A DNA stretch of 64,000 nt from Dyadobacter subterraneus (GTDB lineage: Bacteria > Bacteroidota > Bacteroidia > Cytophagales > Spirosomataceae), in contig NZ_JACYGY010000001.1 in the NCBI RefSeq assembly GCF_015221875.1, positions 5,868,501 through 5,932,500 of the forward strand, written 5' to 3'. A model generated the notes under the pieces. It did not search any database, was not told the origin of the DNA, and worked only from the letters and a program-made list of their open reading frames with translations. A program made the translations under genes and the position numbers. Positions within the stretch are counted from its first letter, which is position 1, and each line of letters begins with the position of its first letter. Shown here one piece after another: positions 35,188 through 43,065 of this stretch.

Positions 35188-37413
35188 TTAACGGATCACG
35201 ATTTTTTTACTAATCCGTGAACGGCTGGTTTGAAGTTCAAAAACGTATAATCCCGGCGTCCATTTTGTAGTAACAATTTCTTTTTCAACATTCGCTCTGA
35301 CCATAATATTTGATTGAATAGCTTGGCCCGCAACATTGAAAACGGTTAACGAGGCATTTTCTGTGGAAAGTACTTTAATATATTCACCAGCCGGATTTGG
35401 ATACACTTTTACACTTTGTTCAACTGGTGGTTCAACCGGCGTTATGCTGATTGGTAAAATATTTTGAAGAAGACGAATTCCGCCGGTACTGTTTCCTATC
35501 GCAACATCCGGCTTCCCGTCTCCATTGAAATCTGCAACGGTAGCGTATAAATATCCGCCAAATAAAGGATCTGTTCCCAGACCGTTATGATCAATCAAAA
35601 GACTTTCCCGCTGTGTCCATTTGCCCCAATCGGCAGAATGGAAAATTTTCAGTTTGCCTGAAAAATCCACGGTCACCAAATCCGGCTTTCCATCCAGATC
35701 AATATCGGCTACCGAAGGCTGGACATTTCTTCCTTCATAATTTAAAGTTATTCCGGCAAAAGCCTCAGTAATCAATGTTAAAACAGGCTGCTTGCTTGAT
35801 CCTGTATTTTGATAATAACTGACATTGCCCTGCGGTTTTCCAACAATTAAATCCAGATCACCGTCTGCATCGGTATCATAGAAAAACGGATAATCCGTAA
35901 TCTGTGATTCTGCTGGCATTGTGATCATGACCATGTCGGCAATATTTAATTGCGCAGCCTGACCTTTTGCGCCTTTGTTTGGAATGTATCGGTATTCCAA
36001 ACCTTTCAGCGTTGTTCCGGCAAATCCCAAATCCGGAATTCCGTCGCCGTTAAAATCTGCCCACTGGGTTTTCAGATTATACATATCCAGCGTTGCCGGA
36101 ATATTCAAATAATTATCCGAAGTAATTTCGAAAGCGGGTGCTTGCTTTGTTCCTGTATTTGTCAGAAGCCACAAACGCCCCCGAAAATTATTTCCATCAC
36201 GCGTTCCGCCGGTTCCAATAATCATGTCAAGATCGCCGTCGCCATCAATATCATAAAAAGAAGGCGTCGCATTTTCTCCAACATCCAGCATCTGATCCTG
36301 AAGGAAGTTCTTTTGTACCAGTTGAAAATTTGCATTATCGGTCGTACCGGCGTTGTGATAATACCAGTTGGAAGATTTGAAATCCATCAGATTTCCATCG
36401 TTATTAGCCACATTTGGTGCAGCAATCAAATCTTTTACACCATCAAAATCGACGTCTTCGTAATAAGCCGAAGGAAAAATATAAAAAACAGTGGGATCAG
36501 CGGGTGGGTAAATATGAGTAAAACTTGTAAAATTGGCAATCAGATTTTCGCCGGTATTTTTCAAAAAAGACATATGATCATTACTGATATGCCCCACCAA
36601 CAGATCTTTTTTTCCGTCACCATCCAGATCATGGAGCATAATAGAATTTCCCTGGTGTAAAATACGGTTTGCATCAGGATTGCTAACCACATTGCAATCT
36701 TCACCCAGCACAAAATCTTCACCATCGCCCTTATGGAAATTTCCCCAACAAATACCGTTTCTTTTATAAACCAGACTATCCGGCACGCCATACCGCTCCA
36801 TGCTCATGTTCTGATGCAGCTCAATAAATACACCTGAATAGTCAAAAGTGATCACATCCAGGTCGCCGTCGTCATCAATGTCTGTTATACCCGGAATATC
36901 CGGACTGGAAACCTGAAGGTTTACATTTCCTGATAATCCATCCGTGTATAAAGCATCTTTTGCCAATTCCCAATGCCAGGCTGTGCCGCTTTTCACTTGC
37001 TTGTAAACGGTAATTCCCAGCGCTGTATATGTGAAAAGATCTTTTAGTCCGTCGCGATTGTAATCGTTCAATATCAGCCAGTTATCAATTTTAGGAAAAA
37101 GATATTCGTAGGAAGGCGCGTGAAGATAAACTTTTTTCTGAGCATTTGTTAGATCAGTTGATGCTAAAAAAGTTGATAAATCACCACTAGTTCTGTCAAA
37201 TACAACCAGATCCTCAGTTCCGTCACCATTCAGATCCATTTTGCTTATTTGGGAAGCGTTCAAACCGCCGGCCCATGGATTTAATAAAGCTTTTCCGCCA
37301 GACGAAAGTACTGTTACCGTATCCAGTTTAAACCATGATTGTTGCGCACGGCTTTCCGAAAGAAAGAATGTAGAAAATATAAAGAATAAGAGGCAGGTAA
37401 ATTTCGTACACAT
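35188..37413 (-). CDS. FG-GAP repeat T9SS cargo protein
   Basis: 741 residues with a signal peptide (cleavage after SRA). Multiple propeller repeats with Ca-binding loops (DLNGDGTEDL, DIDDDGDLDV, DLDGDGKKDL, DIDGDGDLDM, DFNGDGIPDL, DTDADGDLDL, DIDLDGKPDL, DFNGDGKPDV) form one or two FG-GAP propellers. The last 90 residues are a type IX sorting domain (VYPNPAGEYIKVL ... WTPGLYVFELQTSRSRISKKIVIR). It is therefore exported through the outer membrane by T9SS and anchored or released. A ligand, perhaps polysaccharide, is inferred from the fold. It is divergent from murF. Confidence 0.9.
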   Translation of the reverse strand: MCTKFTCLLFFIFSTFFLSESRAQQSWFKLDTVTVLSSGGKALLNPWAGGLNASQISKMDLNGDGTEDLVVFDRTSGDLSTFLASTDLTNAQKKVYLHAPSYEYLFPKIDNWLILNDYNRDGLKDLFTYTALGITVYKQVKSGTAWHWELAKDALYTDGLSGNVNLQVSSPDIPGITDIDDDGDLDVITFDYSGVFIELHQNMSMERYGVPDSLVYKRNGICWGNFHKGDGEDFVLGEDCNVVSNPDANRILHQGNSIMLHDLDGDGKKDLLVGHISNDHMSFLKNTGENLIANFTSFTHIYPPADPTVFYIFPSAYYEDVDFDGVKDLIAAPNVANNDGNLMDFKSSNWYYHNAGTTDNANFQLVQKNFLQDQMLDVGENATPSFYDIDGDGDLDMIIGTGGTRDGNNFRGRLWLLTNTGTKQAPAFEITSDNYLNIPATLDMYNLKTQWADFNGDGIPDLGFAGTTLKGLEYRYIPNKGAKGQAAQLNIADMVMITMPAESQITDYPFFYDTDADGDLDLIVGKPQGNVSYYQNTGSSKQPVLTLITEAFAGITLNYEGRNVQPSVADIDLDGKPDLVTVDFSGKLKIFHSADWGKWTQRESLLIDHNGLGTDPLFGGYLYATVADFNGDGKPDVAIGNSTGGIRLLQNILPISITPVEPPVEQSVKVYPNPAGEYIKVLSTENASLTVFNVAGQAIQSNIMVRANVEKEIVTTKWTPGLYVFELQTSRSRISKKIVIR

Positions 37414-37431
37414 CGTTGAATAATAATCTAT

Positions 37432-37439
37432 TAATTTTG
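37432..37439 (+). promoter_or_regulatory. Candidate -7 element for murF
   Basis: TAATTTTG matches TAnnTTTG. It precedes murF and supports either start (37493 or 37550). No -33 element at the normal distance. Confidence 0.35.
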
Positions 37440-37549
37440 TCAGTCAATCCGGCCAACATTAAGCTCGTAAACCTAACGAAATTACAAAGCATTTGATTGA
37501 GCGGAACCTTCAAACTTTATTTACAGAATTTACAAAGTCAGCTATTTAT

Positions 37550-38857
37550 ATGCATACCTCTCTTGAACAGCTTTACGACATTTACCTTAAAGGCCATACA
37601 ATTAGCACAGATACACGCCAGATCACAGATGGATGCATCTTTTTTGCTTTGAAAGGAGATAATTTCGATGGCAACACATACGCAGCCGAAGCACTGAAAA
37701 AAGGAGCTGCTTATGCCGTTGTAGATAATCCGGATGTTGCAACAAATGCCAGGTTTTTATTGGTTGAAGATGTATTAACAGCTCTTCAGGATTTGGCCAG
37801 GCATCACAGAAAAACTTTTACTTTTCCTGTAATCGCATTAACCGGATCAAACGGAAAAACGACCACCAAAGAATTGATTGCAAAGGTTTTGTCCATGAAA
37901 TATAAAACTTACGCAACGAAGGGAAACCTGAATAATCACATTGGCGTACCGCTAACGCTGCTTGCTATTGACGCTGCAAAATACGAAATGGCGGTTGTTG
38001 AAATGGGTGCGAATCATCAGGAGGAAATTGCATTACTGAGCAGCATCGCGCAACCTACGCATGGTTTGATCACCAATATCGGGAAAGCACATCTTGAAGG
38101 TTTTGGTGGTGTTAAAGGAATTGTGAAAGGCAAAGGCGAACTTCTGGATTATCTGTCCAAAAAGAAAGGGACCGTTTTTGTGAATGTGCAAAATGATGCA
38201 GTCATGGAAATGGTCAGCAAGCGCAGGGCTTTCGGTGAAATTGTTTTTTACTGTACAGAAAGCAGTCCGGTAAACCCCAAATTAATTCAGGAAAGTCCTG
38301 TGGTTACTTTTGAAGGAAATAAAGGAAAAATTGTAACCACACATATTCCCGGACAATACAATTTTGATAATATGTGCGCCGCCATTGCTGTTGGAAATCA
38401 TTTTGGCGTAACCGACGACGATGCTTATGAAGCCGTTGCCAATTACCAGCCGGATAATAACCGCTCCCAAATCGTAAAACGAGGAACAAATACGGTGATC
38501 ATGGATGCCTACAATGCAAATCCGTCTTCCATGGCCGCAGCGATTACAAACTTTGCCAATATGGAAGCCAAGCATAAAATGGTTATCCTTGGTGATATGT
38601 TTGAGCTTGGAGACGCTTCGGAAGAAGAACATTTAGCTTTGGGAAAACTGGTGGCTGATGCAAAATTCGACCTGGTTATTCTTACCGGAAAACATATGCA
38701 GGCTGCGTTGGCAGCATTACCAAAAGCTTATTATTTCCCCGACAAATTTTCACTGCACAACTGGGTGATGGATAATCCGCAGCATGAGACATTGATACTA
38801 ATTAAAGGATCAAGAGGGATGGCTTTGGAGTCGGTGCTGAGTGTGATGGCGCAATAG
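37550..38857 (+). CDS. murF: UDP-N-acetylmuramoyl-tripeptide--D-Ala-D-Ala ligase
   Basis: 435 residues from ATG 37550. An upstream in-frame ATG at 37493 would add 19 residues without family resemblance. The ATP-binding loop is ALTGSNGKTTTKELI (about 95-105). TDTRQITDGCIFFALKGDNFDGN is the UDP-substrate region, and NHIGVPLTLLAI, VVEMGANHQEEI, MDAYNANPSSMAAAI and ILGDMFELGD are Mur-ligase blocks with the Lys/Asp/Asn set. The enzyme adds the D-Ala-D-Ala dipeptide to the peptidoglycan precursor in the cytoplasm. It is solitary here, outside the dcw cluster, as is common in Bacteroidota. Confidence 0.95.
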   Translation: MHTSLEQLYDIYLKGHTISTDTRQITDGCIFFALKGDNFDGNTYAAEALKKGAAYAVVDNPDVATNARFLLVEDVLTALQDLARHHRKTFTFPVIALTGSNGKTTTKELIAKVLSMKYKTYATKGNLNNHIGVPLTLLAIDAAKYEMAVVEMGANHQEEIALLSSIAQPTHGLITNIGKAHLEGFGGVKGIVKGKGELLDYLSKKKGTVFVNVQNDAVMEMVSKRRAFGEIVFYCTESSPVNPKLIQESPVVTFEGNKGKIVTTHIPGQYNFDNMCAAIAVGNHFGVTDDDAYEAVANYQPDNNRSQIVKRGTNTVIMDAYNANPSSMAAAITNFANMEAKHKMVILGDMFELGDASEEEHLALGKLVADAKFDLVILTGKHMQAALAALPKAYYFPDKFSLHNWVMDNPQHETLILIKGSRGMALESVLSVMAQ

Positions 38858-38887
38858 TTTTAGACAAAATAAACGAATTGACCTGGT

Positions 38888-38919
38888 TTTGACAGGATTG
38901 GTTTTTCTTAGTATATTTG
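38888..38919 (+). promoter_or_regulatory. Promoter of the antitoxin/PIN toxin pair
   Basis: TTTG (38888-38891), 20-bp spacer, TATATTTG (38912-38919): a perfect Bacteroidota promoter. It places transcription start just before the ATG at 38934 and rules out the earlier ATG at 38889 as start. Confidence 0.75.
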
Positions 38920-38933
38920 ATAAAAAGAGAATT

Positions 38934-39137
38934 ATGATCATTGAACGTCAAAATCAGAATATTATCATTAAGGCAAGCAGCGCAATCAACATGAGCGCTG
39001 TTCAAAAACTGATTGATTACATCAACGTTTTAGAAATCGTTACGGAAAACAAAGGCACCGAAGAACAAGCTTTGGAACTATCCCGGGAAGCCAACAAAAA
39101 CTGGTGGAATCAAAATCGCAGCCGTTTTATAAAATGA
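38934..39137 (+). CDS. Antitoxin-like small protein of a PIN module
   Basis: 67 residues from the ATG at 38934, chosen because the promoter covers the longer 38889 start. The protein begins MIIERQNQNIIIKASSAINMSAVQKLIDYIN and ends with a basic helix (NKNWWNQNRSRFIK). Small size, a 4-bp ATGA overlap with a PIN-domain gene and its own strong promoter are the layout of type II antitoxins. No DNA-binding family (AbrB, RHH, Phd) can be assigned with certainty. The companion toxin is broken, so the antitoxin may survive as a relic or as an anti-addiction remnant. Confidence 0.7.
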   Translation: MIIERQNQNIIIKASSAINMSAVQKLIDYINVLEIVTENKGTEEQALELSREANKNWWNQNRSRFIK

Positions 39138-39546
39138 TCATTATCGTTGATACTAATATATTATTTAGTGCCTGTATTTCTCCCAACAACAAAATAGCAG
39201 AAATTCTTTTTAGTCCTCTTCCTGAAATAAGTCGTATAAGCTGCTACTATACGATTGCTGAAATGTTCAAACACCAGCCCAAATCTTAAAACTTTCCAGG
39301 CTTACAGAAGAAAAAACAACTACACTTTTTTATGAAATCACCAAACAGGTTGATTTTGTTAATGAATCAATCATAGAAGAAAAATTCTGGATTGAGGCAG
39401 AGCGGTTGACTTCCGGAGTTGATAGTAACGACATCGCATTTGTAGCGCTCACATTACAAAAAAATGGAATGCTCTGGACCGGGGATAGACAATTAACTAC
39501 TCATCTAAAAAGTCTGGGTTTTAATCAAATAATTAATACACAATAG
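39134..39546 (+). pseudogene. PIN-domain toxin gene with a one-base frameshift
   Basis: The first frame reads IIIVDTNILFSACISP ... YYTIAEMFKHQPKS and stops at 39289. The -1 frame, open from 39283 to the TAG at 39544-39546, continues ILKLSRLTEEKTTT ... GVDSNDIAFVAL ... GMLWTGDRQLTTHLKSLG. Joined, they give a complete PIN ribonuclease of about 137 residues with all four acidic active-site residues: Asp in VDTN, Glu in TIAEM, Asp in SNDIAF, Asp in TGD. A single A missing from the AAA run at about 39281-39283 explains the break. As written the toxin would be a 51-residue fragment. Confidence 0.8.
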
Positions 39547-39626
39547 CTTTATGACAAGCTCGATCTTACAAATCCTGAATAACTTTCTCAATATAGTATA
39601 ATTACCTAATTTATTAATATAATTAT

Positions 39627-39635
39627 ATAGTACAA
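39627..39635 (+). promoter_or_regulatory. ATAGTACAA motif, copy 1 of 3 near ahpC
   Basis: The 9-mer ATAGTACAA also occurs inverted at 39724-39732 and direct at 39781-39789 in the 264-bp ahpC upstream region. It could be a regulator site for the peroxide genes. Confidence 0.35.
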
Positions 39636-39723
39636 ATTGATACATATATAGACAAAATTTATAGACACTACTTTTTCAATAGAAAACATAAATTCATTTA
39701 TTTAATTCAAGCATTGCTTCGAA

Positions 39724-39732
39724 TTGTACTAT
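39724..39732 (-). promoter_or_regulatory. ATAGTACAA motif, copy 2 of 3 (inverted)
   Basis: TTGTACTAT on the plus strand, just upstream of the ahpC -33 element. Confidence 0.35.
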
Positions 39733-39740
39733 GCCAATTC

Positions 39741-39771
39741 TTGCCTTGAGTGGTGGTTGTGACTAGTTTTG
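39741..39771 (+). promoter_or_regulatory. Promoter of ahpC
   Basis: CTTG-type -33 (TTG at 39741-39743), 20-bp spacer, TAGTTTTG (39764-39771), a perfect -7 element, 39 bp before the ahpC ATG. Confidence 0.55.
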
Positions 39772-39780
39772 TATCCATAA

Positions 39781-39789
39781 ATAGTACAA
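39781..39789 (+). promoter_or_regulatory. ATAGTACAA motif, copy 3 of 3
   Basis: It lies just downstream of the -7 element, close to the expected transcription start of ahpC. Confidence 0.35.
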
Positions 39790-39810
39790 ACCAAAGCAAC
39801 CGCAACAACA

Positions 39811-40362
39811 ATGAAAAATACAATTGTATCAGTTGGATCGAAATTCCCTGAATTCAAAAAAATCTCAGTAGTATCTCTTGAAAAAGGAAACGAATTTTAT
39901 GATATTACTTCTGAGGATCATATCAATGCAGAGAAATGGATGGTAATGTTCTGGTGGCCAAAAGATTTCACTTTTGTTTGTCCTACTGAAATTGCTGAAT
40001 TTAACAAAAAAACTTCTGATTTTGCTGATCGTGATGCAATCCTGATCGGTGCATCAACAGATAGCGAAAATGTTCACTTGGCCTGGAGAAAAAACCACGA
40101 TGATCTTCGTGATCTTCAATTCCCAATGCTTGCTGATACTTCAAAATCTCTTGCAGAAGAATTAGGAATTCTTGAAGCTAACGAGAAAATTGCTTACCGC
40201 GCAACTTACATTGTTGATCCACAAGGAATTATCCGTTGGGTATCTGTAAATGATCTTGCAGTTGGACGTAACGTCGACGAAGTTCTTCGTGTACTAGACG
40301 CTTTGCAGACTGACGAACTTTGCCCTTGCAACTGGGTTAAAGGAGAAGCTACACTAGCTTAA
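39811..40362 (+). CDS. ahpC: AhpC-type peroxiredoxin
   Basis: 183 residues, thioredoxin fold. The peroxidatic Cys57 is in KDFTFVCPTE. C-terminal Cys171 and Cys173 in DELCPCNWVKGE match the resolving cysteines of the mycobacterial-type AhpC, which is reduced by AhpD rather than AhpF. Residues FWWPKDFTF, MLADTSKSLAEELGI and ATYIVDPQGIIRWV are family blocks. The enzyme reduces hydrogen peroxide and organic peroxides in the cytoplasm. An AhpD homologue follows after 120 bp, with a hairpin between them that may lower ahpD expression relative to ahpC. A strong promoter and repeated 9-mers precede the gene. Confidence 0.94.
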   Translation: MKNTIVSVGSKFPEFKKISVVSLEKGNEFYDITSEDHINAEKWMVMFWWPKDFTFVCPTEIAEFNKKTSDFADRDAILIGASTDSENVHLAWRKNHDDLRDLQFPMLADTSKSLAEELGILEANEKIAYRATYIVDPQGIIRWVSVNDLAVGRNVDEVLRVLDALQTDELCPCNWVKGEATLA

Positions 40363-40378
40363 TTAAAATATTGAAGAG

Positions 40379-40407
40379 AATGAGCCAGGTTTAATATCTG
40401 GCTCATT
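40379..40407 (+). terminator. Hairpin between ahpC and ahpD
   Basis: AATGAGCCAG (40379-40388) pairs perfectly with CTGGCTCATT (40398-40407). It has only a short T-run, so it may act as a partial terminator or a 3'-end stabiliser of the ahpC message. Confidence 0.65.
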
Positions 40408-40410
40408 TGA

Positions 40411-40437
40411 AAAGCTAAAAGCCAAACGCTAACAGCT
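40411..40437. repeat. Dispersed 27-bp repeat, copy A
   Basis: Matches the reverse complement of 42768-42794 at 25 of 27 positions (core AAAGCTAAAAGCCAA). Both copies follow or overlap a terminator hairpin. Confidence 0.6.
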
Positions 40438-40482
40438 ATCTGCTAACAAGCACTTCTTACTACCACTTCCAATCCTACTAAA

Positions 40483-41073
40483 ATGTATCCATTTGCAGCC
40501 ACAGGGAATACTAAAGATTCTCTGTATAAAGAAATCAATTTGCCTGCCGAATTTGAAAGCGTGCTAATCAACAAGCTGGCAGCGCTAGATCACCGATACC
40601 TTAAAGATTTGAAAATCAATATTGGTAACGTTTTGAAATCTCAAAATATCAACCGTAAAGAAGCTTTATTGATCGCTCTTTCTGTTGCTATCAATGAGAA
40701 AAATACCGCGCTTATTTCTGCCATTGAAGAACTTGCTATTGCGGAAAGTGCTGATGAAAAAGAACTTGCAGAAGTCACTGCCTGCGTGTCTTTGATGAAT
40801 GCCAATAACGTGTTCTATCGTTTCAGACACTTTATGGACAAGGAATTTTACAACAATGCTCCTGCCGGAATTAAAATGAGCATCATGGTAAATCCTGTGC
40901 TTGGTAAAGAGTTTTTTGAATTGTTGAGTCTTGTCGTTTCAGCACTTAATGGTTGTGAAATGTGTGTAACCTCTCACGAACAATCTGTATTAAATCACGG
41001 TGGAACGCAGGCGCGTATTTTTGATGCGGTTCGCATCGGAGCTATTTTCAAGAGCTTTACTGTTCTTATTTAA
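40483..41073 (+). CDS. AhpD-like alkylhydroperoxidase/adaptor
   Basis: 196 residues, all-alpha, of the carboxymuconolactone decarboxylase/AhpD family. The redox motif is GCEMCVTSHEQ (CxxC with His three residues after the second Cys), and an upstream helix carries a further Cys (VTACVSLMN). In AhpC/AhpD systems this protein passes electrons from a dihydrolipoamide partner to AhpC and has weak peroxidase activity. The gene is directly downstream of an AhpC that carries the cysteine pair suited to it. A terminator follows at 41120. Confidence 0.85.
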   Translation: MYPFAATGNTKDSLYKEINLPAEFESVLINKLAALDHRYLKDLKINIGNVLKSQNINRKEALLIALSVAINEKNTALISAIEELAIAESADEKELAEVTACVSLMNANNVFYRFRHFMDKEFYNNAPAGIKMSIMVNPVLGKEFFELLSLVVSALNGCEMCVTSHEQSVLNHGGTQARIFDAVRIGAIFKSFTVLI

Positions 41074-41119
41074 TTTTCCCGTCAATTTTGGCGCAAGTCA
41101 GTTGATGTTTATATAGATG

Positions 41120-41156
41120 AAAGCGTTGCTCGAAAGGTGACGCTTTACTTTTTTTC
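41120..41156 (+). terminator. Terminator after ahpD
   Basis: AAAGCGT (41120-41126) pairs with ACGCTTT (41140-41146), followed by ACTTTTTTTTC. Confidence 0.75.
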
Positions 41157-41313
41157 AAAACAGGTTATTTAGCTGATTATCAAGAATATTGACAAGTCAA
41201 ACATTACTATTGTTTTAACTGGAAAAGTTTTATTTTGACATTTATTAAAGCGCACTAGACAAAATATCTATACTTACCGGCTGTAACCCCTTCAATTGCT
41301 TCAAAATTTATCA

Positions 41314-41332
41314 ATCTATACCTTTTATAGAT
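41314..41332. promoter_or_regulatory. Palindrome in the ahcY upstream region
   Basis: ATCTATA-CCTTT-TATAGAT, 7-bp perfect arms, flanked by direct repeats of AAAATATCT. Candidate operator for ahcY. Confidence 0.35.
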
Positions 41333-41402
41333 AAAATATCTGATTTTTAAATCAAAACCCCAATAAACATCTACAAATATTAATCCTGATGGTTTTTCTA
41401 CT

Positions 41403-41410
41403 TAATTTTG
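41403..41410 (+). promoter_or_regulatory. Candidate -7 element of ahcY
   Basis: TAATTTTG, perfect for TAnnTTTG, 35 bp before the ATG. No -33 consensus at the right distance. Confidence 0.5.
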
Positions 41411-41445
41411 TATTATTAAAATTGACAACAAAATCTAAATAGAAA

Positions 41446-42762
41446 ATGGCAACGTCAACAGAAACGTACATTCCTTACAAGGTTAAAGACATAACGCTGG
41501 CCGAATGGGGTCGCAAAGAAATTACATTGGCAGAGGCAGAAATGCCTGGACTTATGTCAATCCGCGCTGAATACGGACCATCACAGCCTTTGAAAGGTGC
41601 ACGTGTTGCTGGTTGTCTTCACATGACAATCCAAACTGCTGTTTTGATCGAAACACTTACAGCATTGGGTGCAGAAGTTACCTGGTCTTCATGTAACATT
41701 TTCTCTACGCAAGATCACGCAGCAGCAGCAATCGCAGCAGCGGGTATTCCTGTGTATGCATGGAAAGGTATGAACGAGGAAGAATTCAACTGGTGTATCG
41801 AGCAAACTCTTTTCTTCGGTGAAGATCGTAAGCCTTTGAACATGATTCTTGATGACGGTGGTGACCTTACCAACATGGTATTCGACGATTTCCCTGAATT
41901 GATCGATGGTATCAAAGGTCTTTCGGAAGAAACTACTACAGGTGTTCTTCGTCTGTACGACCGTCTTAAAAACGGAACGCTTCATTTGCCTGCAATCAAC
42001 GTAAATGACTCGGTTACTAAATCTAAATTTGATAACAAATATGGTTGCCGCGAATCTCTTGTAGATTCAATCCGTCGTGCAACTGACTTGATGCTTGCTG
42101 GTAAAGTTGCCGTTGTAGCAGGTTATGGTGATGTTGGAAAAGGTTCTGCTGAATCTCTTCGTGGAGCCGGATGCCGTGTTTTGGTTACTGAAATTGATCC
42201 AATCTGTGCGCTTCAGGCTGCAATGGACGGTTTTGAAGTTGTAACAATGGACGAGGCTGCTACACGTGCTAATATCTTTGTTACTGCAACCGGAAACTAC
42301 AAGATTATCACAGATCGTCATTTCCTTAAAATGCGTGACAAAGCAGTTGTTTGTAACATCGGTCACTTCGATAATGAAATCGATATGGCTTGGTTAAACT
42401 CAACTTACGGAACTTCAAAAACTCAGATCAAACCACAGGTTGATATTTATTCTGTTGAAGGAAAAGATATTATCATTCTTGCGGAAGGTCGTTTGGTTAA
42501 CTTGGGTTGTGCAATGGGTCACCCATCTTTCGTGATGTCATGCTCCTTCTCTAACCAGACGCTTGCTCAGATCGAACTTTGGACTAACACGTCTGCTTAC
42601 GAGAAAAAAGTTTACGTTCTTCCGAAAGCTTTGGATGAAAAAGTAGCTGCTTTCCACCTTGCTCACGTTGGTGCGAAACTTGAAACGCTTTCTGATGAGC
42701 AGGCTGCTTATATTGGTGTATCTACCGAAGGTCCTTACAAAGCGGATACTTACAGATATTAA
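41446..42762 (+). CDS. ahcY: Adenosylhomocysteinase
   Basis: 438 residues, the normal length. [33 protein letters not shown] is the N-terminal substrate region (written here in the form IRAEYGP...[12 protein letters not shown]). NLDDGGDLT appears as [10 protein letters not shown], the NAD-binding loop is [16 protein letters not shown] (about 225), and the C-terminus ends in KADTYRY with the NAD-contacting Lys/Tyr. The enzyme splits S-adenosylhomocysteine into adenosine and homocysteine, relieving product inhibition of methyltransferases. Its codon choice looks optimised relative to neighbours, as for highly expressed genes. A strong terminator follows. Confidence 0.97.
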   Translation: MATSTETYIPYKVKDITLAEWGRKEITLAEAEMPGLMSIRAEYGPSQPLKGARVAGCLHMTIQTAVLIETLTALGAEVTWSSCNIFSTQDHAAAAIAAAGIPVYAWKGMNEEEFNWCIEQTLFFGEDRKPLNMILDDGGDLTNMVFDDFPELIDGIKGLSEETTTGVLRLYDRLKNGTLHLPAINVNDSVTKSKFDNKYGCRESLVDSIRRATDLMLAGKVAVVAGYGDVGKGSAESLRGAGCRVLVTEIDPICALQAAMDGFEVVTMDEAATRANIFVTATGNYKIITDRHFLKMRDKAVVCNIGHFDNEIDMAWLNSTYGTSKTQIKPQVDIYSVEGKDIIILAEGRLVNLGCAMGHPSFVMSCSFSNQTLAQIELWTNTSAYEKKVYVLPKALDEKVAAFHLAHVGAKLETLSDEQAAYIGVSTEGPYKADTYRY

Positions 42763-42767
42763 TATTT

Positions 42768-42794
42768 AGCTTTTAGCGATTGGCTTTTAGCTTT
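42768..42794. repeat. Dispersed 27-bp repeat, copy B
   Basis: Reverse-complement partner of 40411-40437, 25 of 27 positions alike. It lies between the ahcY stop and its terminator. Confidence 0.6.
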
Positions 42795-42833
42795 AAATCC
42801 CGGCTCGGAAATTTTTTCCGGGCCGGGATTTTT
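42795..42833 (+). terminator. Terminator after ahcY
   Basis: AAATCCCGGC (42795-42804) pairs with GCCGGGATTT (42822-42831), with an inner CGGAAA...TTTCCG stem extending it, followed by T residues. Confidence 0.85.
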
Positions 42834-42865
42834 GATTTATATGTAAAAGTTTTAGAGATTATTAT

Positions 42866-43020
42866 GTCACCCTGCGCGGGCCGCCCTTTAAGGGTTTTCC
42901 CCGAATTGGTATCTGGCACTTCTATAATAATGCCATCCCTTTGGGATTATTATGTTGCAATTAAGCAGAAATCATTTTTTATCATCAAAACCCCTGAAAG
43001 GGCTGCCTACGCAGGGTTAC
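42866..43020. repeat. Inverted-repeat (REP/MITE-like) element
   Basis: About 34-bp near-perfect inverted arms at 42866-42898 and 42987-43020 (GT.ACCCTGCG ... GCCCTTT ... GGGTTTT against its reverse complement), enclosing about 88 bp. The interior has its own hairpin built on ATAATAAT ... ATTATTAT. There is no transposase. It sits between the ahcY terminator and the convergent mscS gene. Confidence 0.7.
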
Positions 43021-43065
43021 ACAATTCTGACTGGCTATCTCAAATTTCAATCAAAAATCCTTTGG

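Larger units (their letters stand above)
41074..41445. other. Intergenic region upstream of ahcY
   Basis: 372 bp. It contains the ahpD terminator, direct repeats AAAATATCT (41261-41269 and 41333-41341), a palindrome ATCTATA-N5-TATAGAT (41314-41332) and the ahcY -7 element. No SAH- or SAM-riboswitch structure was recognised. Confidence 0.5.

Noticed and set aside
38889..38933. Earlier ATG for the antitoxin gene
   Set aside because: It lies within the consensus promoter (TTTG-N20-TATATTTG), so the transcript starts after it.
39278..39290. Programmed -1 frameshift in the PIN gene
   Set aside because: The sequence CCC AAA TCT does not give an X XXY YYZ slippery heptamer in frame, so a mutation or error is simpler.
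41074..41445. SAH or SAM riboswitch upstream of ahcY
   Set aside because: No recognisable conserved core of either class; only a small palindrome and repeats.
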